Below are positions 57,845-64,000 of a stretch of 64,000 nucleotides of DNA, piece by piece. Position 1 is the first letter of the stretch, and each line of letters opens with the position of its first letter. The DNA is from Tausonia pullulans. Taxonomy: Eukaryota; Basidiomycota; Tremellomycetes; Cystofilobasidiales; Mrakiaceae. The translations under genes and the position numbers were made by a program. The notes beneath the pieces were generated by a model that worked only from the letters and a program-made list of their open reading frames with translations, made no database searches and was not told the DNA's origin. Location of the stretch: contig OX637625.1 in assembly GCA_951802195.1 (NCBI GenBank), positions 434,001 to 498,000 on the forward strand, in the 5' to 3' direction.

Positions 57845-58846
57845 ACCTTCGAGGAACCGATCGACGCGCTGGCGTTCGTCCCCCCGCTTCGCCCTGTCCC
57901 CGTTGCCGCCTGGAGCGGCCGGGCCCCCTTGAAGTGAGCCCTGCAGAGGTCTGTCGGCTGTAGCAGGGACAAGTTGAGCTCTAGAGAGGTTTGTGCAGGC
58001 GAACGATACAGTTGCAGCTTCGTTAAAGACGCTCATGAATTCAACTCGTTGCAAGGCAGAGTGGCGTACGCAAAGACGAGGGCCCTCGCCCCATTATCGA
58101 GGCAAGCACAAGCAACAGGAAGTACCTCATCGACAGAGCATCAAATCACATCACTTTCATCGCTGGAGGCTAACCCAAGATGATGAACGTCGCCGGCTAC
58201 GTGGGAACGCGCACTTGAGGTATTCAGCTGTGATAGAGGGAGCGAGACTTACCGTCGAGAAATCGGTCGAAGGCTAAGAGTTCGCATCAGAGATCGACAT
58301 CTAATGAGACTTGAGGGTGGGAAAAAAGGTTAGAAACAAACTACCGATACGGCCGATCTTTCGCTAATACTAAAAGCTGAAGGTAAATTCGAGAGAAGTT
58401 AGATCTTGCCCAGCAAACCTTCTTTTCGATCGTTTCTCATCTGAGATAACTCGTCTCCGCCTGACTTTTCGCACATCTCGCGGAGGAACTTTCGGAGCCT
58501 CATAAAACGTTAGAGCGAAGATGGGCGCGCTGGCTCTCGACGGTCAACCGTGCCCGAAGGCGCTACGTCTCGCCACACAATCCCACGCCGTCCGAGGGGA
58601 CAGAGAGGGTAAGAGCAATGAGCTGCAATGAGATGAGAATCCGTCATATCGATCGAGAGAGCTAGCAAACGCAGGTCGGCCACCACGCGGCACCTCCCCA
58701 CTTCCACCCGCTCTCCCTCAGCTCGGCCTCGAGAGTGGATCGCATGCACGCGTATCGCTTGGCAAGCAACGGCACTCACGCAGCGATCGCGGCACTCCGT
58801 TGTAAAGAATCTCTTGAACCGCATCTCTTCTTCCGACCGCCGCCAT
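57845..58846 (-). other. Exon-like patches, possibly Sus1/ENY2-like gene or relic
   Basis: This lies in the 1.35-kb gap (57723-59077) between two larger minus-strand genes. Minus-strand patches recall the small SAGA/TREX-2 protein Sus1/ENY2 in order: MAAVGRRDAVQEILYNG from 58846 with a GTGAGT donor shortly after, MRLRKFLREMCEKSGGDELS (about 58440-58505), then RAQLVPATADRP (about 57945-57980) and RQRVDRFLEGVI (57840-57875). A second near-copy of the last patch, AFDRFLDG followed by GTAAGT, lies at 58251-58275. I could not assemble one continuous frame, so this may be a decayed copy or a multi-intron gene I cannot resolve. The first part of the gap (57723-57840) is Tudor-SN promoter. Confidence 0.25.
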
Positions 58847-59077
58847 CCTTTCCCACGCCCGACTCGTCGCTACTGCTACTGCTGCTCCCCTCGCCCGACG
58901 TCGTCGCACGTCGTCCGGGGTGGGGGTTGCGAGCCCACTGCCGCTCCCCTCCGTCCGCCGCCACTATTGATCGAGACCCACGACAACCGGCATGAGAACA
59001 ACCGACCGAGAAACATAGACAGACACAGGTCTGAGGACGCACAGGTCGAGCCGAGGCACGCACGAGGAGGGGGGAGT

Positions 59078-62000
59078 TCACTTCTTTTCGGAGAGCCACT
59101 CCCGGAACAGGCCGTCGACACTCTTGAAGATGAGATGCTGGGGGAGCGAGCGGATGACTGGAGCGGAGGGAGGGAACCGATCAGCCAATCACAGCTGGAT
59201 GAGAGGGTGAGAACATGAAAGACACGAAAACGCACTCTCCGAGACCCGTTCATCGACAGCCGCGCTCTTGACGCCAGCCTTGGACGCGTACTCGTGCGTG
59301 AGCCGGAGCATCGCCAGCACAGAGAGGCTGACGTGGTTCTGGTGAGCGGCGTAGTGGCTGTCGCTCTTGATGGCCGTTGCAAGCGGCCCGTTCAACGATG
59401 TCGGCGTCGACTGAGCCGTCGCCGAGACGCGGTCACCGCGGACGAGGCGGAGAAGGATCTCGAAGATATTGTTGAAGTCGGCAAGATGAGTCTTGACGAA
59501 GCGGCGGCGCTCGCGGGCCGAGCTCGCCGTCGAATTCATCGCCCACGAGTCGAGCGTCGACTGAATCGTTGGCGGGTGAGGGGCCTGAGGAGACAAGAGC
59601 GCGTCAGCACGAACAAACGAGCGCACGACCGCCCAACTGCAACGAAGCCAAAGGCGACCCACTGTCTCCGGGTCGAGAATCTCAAACTTGCCGCGCCAGG
59701 CCGTGCCCTTGCCGCCTTCCTTGGCCGGGCCAAAGATGTCGTTAAGCCAGTCCTCAACATTGCCCGTCTTGATCCACTTGGGCTCGCTCAGCGGCTTCTC
59801 CTGGTCGAGGTAGGCAATAATCTTGAACGTCTCCGACTCGAGCGAAGGATACGGCGCCGCCTTATCCGAGTCAGGCGAGATGAGCTTGTGGATTGGGGGC
59901 GTCCAGCCGGCTGAGTTATCCTCGACGCCGTCCCACATGTCGTCGAGCATCTCGAGGTCGACAGACTTGAAGGTCTCGGTTTCCTCGTCGAGGAGCTCCA
60001 TCTGAGTGGGAAAGCGAGGGTCAATCACTGAGAATGGCGTTCGAGTCGAGGAGACAGACGCACGAGAATGCCGCGACAAATGTCCCATGTTCGCGTGTCC
60101 TTCTTTTTCTCCTTGCCGCTCGACATAGGTGTGGGCGCCTTAGCGGGAGAAGTCGCCTTATCAGGCTGAGCCTCCTGCGCAGGCGATGCAGCCTTCGTTT
60201 CGATGCCCTCCTTCGCCTCGGCAGTCATCACTGGGATCTCTTTTGAAAGTTCATCCTTCTCCGAAGGAGGGGCGTCCTCGGCGGTAGGAGCAGCCTCCGG
60301 GGCAGCCTCGTCGATCTGCTTCATGGGAGAGCCCGCGTCCTGAGGCTCCTCCTTGGGCTCCGTAGCATCCGTTGCCGTCGCCTCGACCTCACCGCCAGCA
60401 GCGGTCTCAAGCTGAGACTCGGACTGTTCTTGCTTGGGCGTAATGAGCTCCTCAGTCGTTGTCGTTTCAGAAGCCGTCTCGCCCTCTAGCGCAGGCTTCT
60501 TGTCCTCGATCTCCTCGACCTTGGCCGTGAGCTCGGGCTCGGCCACCTTTTCCGGCTCATCCTCGTCCTCTTCCGCTTCCTTGGGCTTCCACCGGATGGT
60601 GAACTCGATTTTGCCCTCTGCGCGCGAGACACGGACGCGCTCGATGACATCGGCATCGATACAGATCCGGCGGGAGCACCGCTCGTAGAGGATTGAGACC
60701 CGGTTCGGCGAGGGCTCAGGCCCAGTGTAGACCGGGTAAAGCTTCTCGGCCTTGAGTTCCTGGTTGGTCGGCGTCTGGCTTGGAGCGACGCTGGGGGCCT
60801 CCGACGGCGTAATGGAAACGTCGCGAGTGGCCTGGAATGAAGGGGCCGGTGAATCGGTGGCGGGCTGCTCGGAGGCTGGACGCTCGCTAGCATCGTTTGA
60901 CGCTGGAGTGAGGCCATCGACCCCGGCGAGACTGACGACAGCAGCCTCCGGCTCAATAGACGATCGAGCGGAAGCCATCGAGATATCGCCAGCAGCCTCC
61001 TCAGGGACGTCCTCGGCGGCGGTGGCATCGGCGGGCGTGTTCTCCTCGTTTGGCTGCTCGGCCGCTGCAGGAGCAGTGTCTGACGACTCCGGGGCGGTAG
61101 TAACTGGCTGATCGGCGGTGGCGGAGAGCGCGGAGAGACTGGCGGTGGCAGGCGTCGCGTTCTCAGTCTCGGTCGGCTGCAACGACGCCTCCTGTTCAGC
61201 GATGAGGCCCTCAACGACGTCGTCGTCTCCACCGTCCTGGTCGACGTCGTTGGCGGGAGCGGAAGCGGATGGCTCAGTCGGCGCCTGGCCCTCCGGGACC
61301 TCTGGCGCGGCTGACGCAGTGTTAAGGGTCTTGTCAGCCTGGGGAGCAGCCGGGGTGTCCTCCATCGGTGCGCCGTCGAGGTCCTCCTCCTCTTCCACAG
61401 TAGCAGCAACCACAGGAGGCGTCTCAGTCTTGAGCGTGGCCATGACTGGCTGCTTCTGCTGCTTTTGTTTCTGAGCAGCCTTAGGTCCTGTCGGGATTGC
61501 CGGTGGCGGCCGCTCCCGGAGGCCTTCAATGCCACCGCGGCCGCGCTTCTCACCAGGACCCTGTCCGGCAGGCGAGTCGAAGTAAACGCGGAGACGACTG
61601 ATCTCGCGGGTGGACGAGCCGGCCGAATCGGTGTTCTCCTTGCCGTGCGTCATGAAGTAGGCCGTGCGGTGTTTTGCCGGCGGTCCAGAGTCGGACTGAG
61701 CGTCTCCATCTAGGCGGGAACGGGAAGGGAAGTCAGTGACGGGAACAGTTGAAGCCGTAAGCGGAAGAAATACTCACCGCCGCCCTCACTACCGAGCTCC
61801 GCCTTGCGCTTCTTGCCCTCCTCCTCGCGCTCCTTCTCTGGGACGAAGCCCCACTTCCAGCTCAGCTCCGGGAGCTCGAGGCCGACAATCTTGAAGTCCG
61901 TCAGCGTCCGCTTGGAATCGTCTTCTTTCTTCTTCGAGGCGGTGATCGAGTTGACGGACGACAAGGCGGATCCGTTGGGGAGTGTGCCCTGTTGCTCGTT

Positions 62001-63827
62001 CTTCTCCTTGTTCCGTCGGTTCTTGGGGCCGCTTGGGGCATCGACGACCGAGAACTGGCCGACAGCGCCACCGCGTCCGCCTGAAGGAAAGGAGAAGAGG
62101 CCCATCAGCTCGATGAAAGCAAGTCAAAAGCCATCGCCCGGACACCTACCTCGCTTGCCGAAGCCGCTCTTGTCTCCGCCGCGCATCGACATGGCTCCCC
62201 GATCGGCATAGCCTCCCCGACCAAGGCCCCCCATCATCGGCGGGGGACTCCGCCTGTCCATGCCCCGTCCACGACCGAAGCCGCTAGTACCACCTCTACC
62301 TCCGCCACCTCCTCCTGAGAAGAATGAGGACTCGTCGTTGTACCCTCCTCCTCCCCCACCGAAGCCACCTCGTCCTCCTCCCCCTCCGGCGCGTCCACCC
62401 CTTGCACCACCACGGTCACCAGATCCGTAGCCTCCCCGGAAGCCACTGCCCACGCTTCCATCGCCGCCCTCGTAGCCTCCTCCTCCTCCGTACCCGCCCC
62501 GAGGCCCATCGCGTCCGCCCATCATGCCTAGCGGCATCTGATTTGACCCGCCAAAGTCGCCCTGAGAGCCTCCTCCTGACCGCGGCCCAAATCCGCCAGG
62601 TCCACCAGGTCCATCTCCTCCCATAGGCCCATCGAACCTCGGTCGCTTAGCCGGGGGGAACCCTCCCCCACCGCCAGGCGACTGCTGAGGGATCTGCGGG
62701 AGCGCATGCTGCTGAGGGGGCTGGGGACCACTGCCGGAACCCATCGGCTGCTGCATCGGCTGAGCGGTCTGTCTCGGTCCATGGGGGAGGCCACCTCCAG
62801 ATCCGGCGCCAGGGTGCCTGATCGCTGGGCTACCGCCTGGCCCGCTGCCTGGTCCAGAGGGGAACCCACCGGCCATGGGACCTCCAGGTCCCGGTCGCGG
62901 TCCGCCGCCGCCGCCGAAGGGTCCGCTGTTCTGCAGCATGCCGCCACCGCCGCCGTACGGTCCACCCTGAGACGCCGCTGAGGGGACGTAGGGGATCGTC
63001 GGAGCGCCTGGACCAGTCGGATAGCCTCCTCCTCCTCCAGCTCCGAAGGGAGCGCCGAACGGCTGCTGCTGAGGCTGGGGTGGACCACGCATTGGCTGGA
63101 CGACGGGCGGCCGAGGAGCACCGTACGGCGGTTGGCCGACGCCGCCGGCGCCGACGCCAGGTTGGTACGCTCCGTAGGGCTGGGGCTGCTGCTGAGGCTG
63201 GGGGTAACCTCCGTAGAGGGTGGGGGCTCCCATAGGCTGAGGGGAGAAGAGGGAGGAAGGAGAGAAGAGGGAGGAAGGAGAGAAGAGGGAGGGGAGAAAG
63301 AAGAGAGAGGAGATGGAGAGGGAGGAGAGGGGGGACAAGTCAGATGAAAAAGCCAGAAGGCAAAGGCAAGGGAAGAGAAGGGGGAGGCGGGAGGAACGAA
63401 CAGCCTGGTAAGCAGGGGCAGCATGGGCTTGAACTTGAGCTGCTTGAGCGGCGGCGGAGGCTTGGGCTTGTTGCTGCAGGGGCGGCGGGGTTGGGAGACG
63501 ATGTAGGGAAGGGAGGGGTAGGGCGAAGGAGCAAAAGGGAGAGACGTGTCAATCGTCGCGTTCCTTTCGCCCGTCGTCGTCGCAGCTCATCGTGACTTCC
63601 TCCCACTCCAAGGACAGAGAGCATTCTGACGAAAGAAGACTCCTCAGAGAGACGAAGAAACAAACCTGGTAGTATGCCGCCCAAGCTGCGCTGTAGTCCG
63701 GGGCAGCAGCAGCGCCGCCCGTCCCTGGAGGCTGCTGGGGTCCGGCAACGGCAGGCGCTGCAGCGGGTGTTGAGGCCGGCTGGGGCGGAGCGCCGTAGAC
63801 AGAGGAATGGGGTCGTTTGTTATTCAT
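59078..63827 (-). CDS. Large RGG-rich protein, unknown function
   Basis: About 1,300 residues in eight or so exons. It begins MNNKRPHSSVYGAPPQPAST, then DYSAAWAAYYQ and a Gln/Ala helix (QAQASAAAQAAQVQAH). A third exon (about 62150-63235) is Pro/Gly/Gln-rich and passes into Arg-Gly-Gly boxes (GFRGGYGSGDRGGARGGRAG). A well-ordered core follows: RTLTDFKIVGLELPELSWKW, HRTAYFMTHGKENTDSAG, TREISRLRVYFDSP. A long acidic Ala/Glu/Pro-rich region comes next, then LYPVYTGPEPSPNRVSILYE, RRICIDADVIERVRVSRAEG and KIEFTIRWKPKE. The C-terminal part has DTRTWDICRGI, MELLDEETETFKSVDLEML and APHPPTIQSTLDSWAMNST. It closes LPQHLIFKSVDGLFREWLSE. RGG boxes suggest RNA binding. I do not recognise the folded parts; likeness to CCAR/DBC1-type proteins was considered but not supported. 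Confidence 0.8.
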
Positions 63828-64000
63828 CTCGAACTGCGAGCGCGCAAGCCGAGGAAGTGGGCGAAGAAGGCTTGGTGGAAGTGTGTGGGTGGTGGTCGAG
63901 GGCTTCTCTTCGCGAGTGTGGCGCCAGCAGACGGACGGTTGGAGCGTCCTGCTCTCTCTTTCGCCTGACGACCGTCCCCAAGCAGGAAAGCCAACGACCA

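Noticed and set aside
58170-58300. Possible C/D-box snoRNA (ATGATGA near 58180)
   Set aside because: I found no matching D box and terminal stem at a plausible distance.
60486-61553. 355-codon minus-strand Arg/Ser/Pro-rich frame
   Set aside because: It is an alternate frame of the acidic Ala/Glu region of the RGG protein, whose main frame is supported by flanking ordered segments and splicing.
59078-63827. Assignment of the RGG protein to the CCAR/DBC1 family
   Set aside because: Only a vague likeness in layout; no S1-like, SAP or Nudix-like motif could be pointed to.
1-64000. A new multi-gene system, biosynthetic cluster or intact transposon
   Set aside because: Apart from the H2A/H2B pair, neighbouring genes are functionally unrelated housekeeping genes. 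No transposase, reverse transcriptase, LTR pair or clustered tailoring enzymes were seen.

Overview
The window reads as nuclear DNA of a basidiomycete fungus, most likely a red yeast of the Pucciniomycotina (Microbotryomycetes, Rhodotorula-like). The basis is: GC-rich genes split by many short GT-AG introns, pyrimidine-rich leaders, intron-bearing histone genes, an APSES/ankyrin cell-cycle factor, and a spliceosomal, nuclease and mitochondrial gene set of clear eukaryotic type. The genus is inference. No operons, CRISPR arrays, rRNA, intact transposons or prophage were seen.

Layout. 0-5.4 kb: a small basic protein, a Rab GTPase with a long internal insertion, and an antibiotic-biosynthesis-monooxygenase (ABM) domain protein. 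5.9-8.05 kb: the splicing factor Prp31. 8.1-9.8 kb: two decayed tandem copies of one unrecognised gene. 11-13.3 kb: a Sec14/CRAL-TRIO lipid-transfer protein. 14-19.2 kb: an old yellow enzyme and an Mbp1-type G1/S transcription factor, both minus. 19.6-22.1 kb: NDUFAF7, a complex I assembly methyltransferase, tail-to-tail with a coiled-coil protein (22.3-24.4 kb). 24.4-27 kb: a gene-poor stretch. 27-29.8 kb: an arrestin-like adaptor with a PPxY tail. 30.4-34.1 kb: MRE11. 34.6-37 kb: a decayed or heavily split oligopeptide-transporter-like gene. 38-40.4 kb: a glutamine-rich prion-like protein. 41.8-45 kb: GEMIN2 and TMEM208/SND2, head to head. 45.4-48.5 kb: a lower-GC patch with two tRNA genes (Pro with an 82-nt intron, and Thr), a diverged duplicated sequence and coding-like fragments. 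48.75-50.7 kb: a divergent H2A/H2B pair. 51.4-53.1 kb: a multi-pass membrane protein. 53.3-57.7 kb: Tudor-SN. 57.8-58.9 kb: scattered exon-like patches that recall Sus1/ENY2. 59.1-63.8 kb: a very large RGG-rich protein.

The genes are mostly unrelated housekeeping functions, as is usual for fungal chromosomes. Several touch RNA handling (Prp31, Gemin2, Tudor-SN, the RGG protein) or chromatin and cell cycle (H2A, H2B, Mbp1, MRE11). The H2A/H2B pair is the only true functional cluster. I did not find a convincing new biological system. The best leads are the tandem decayed paralogues, the Rab insertion, the H2A microexon, the long tRNA intron, and the uncharacterised RGG and poly-Q proteins. Exon boundaries were set by eye from splice signals, frame and family similarity. 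No database search was run.
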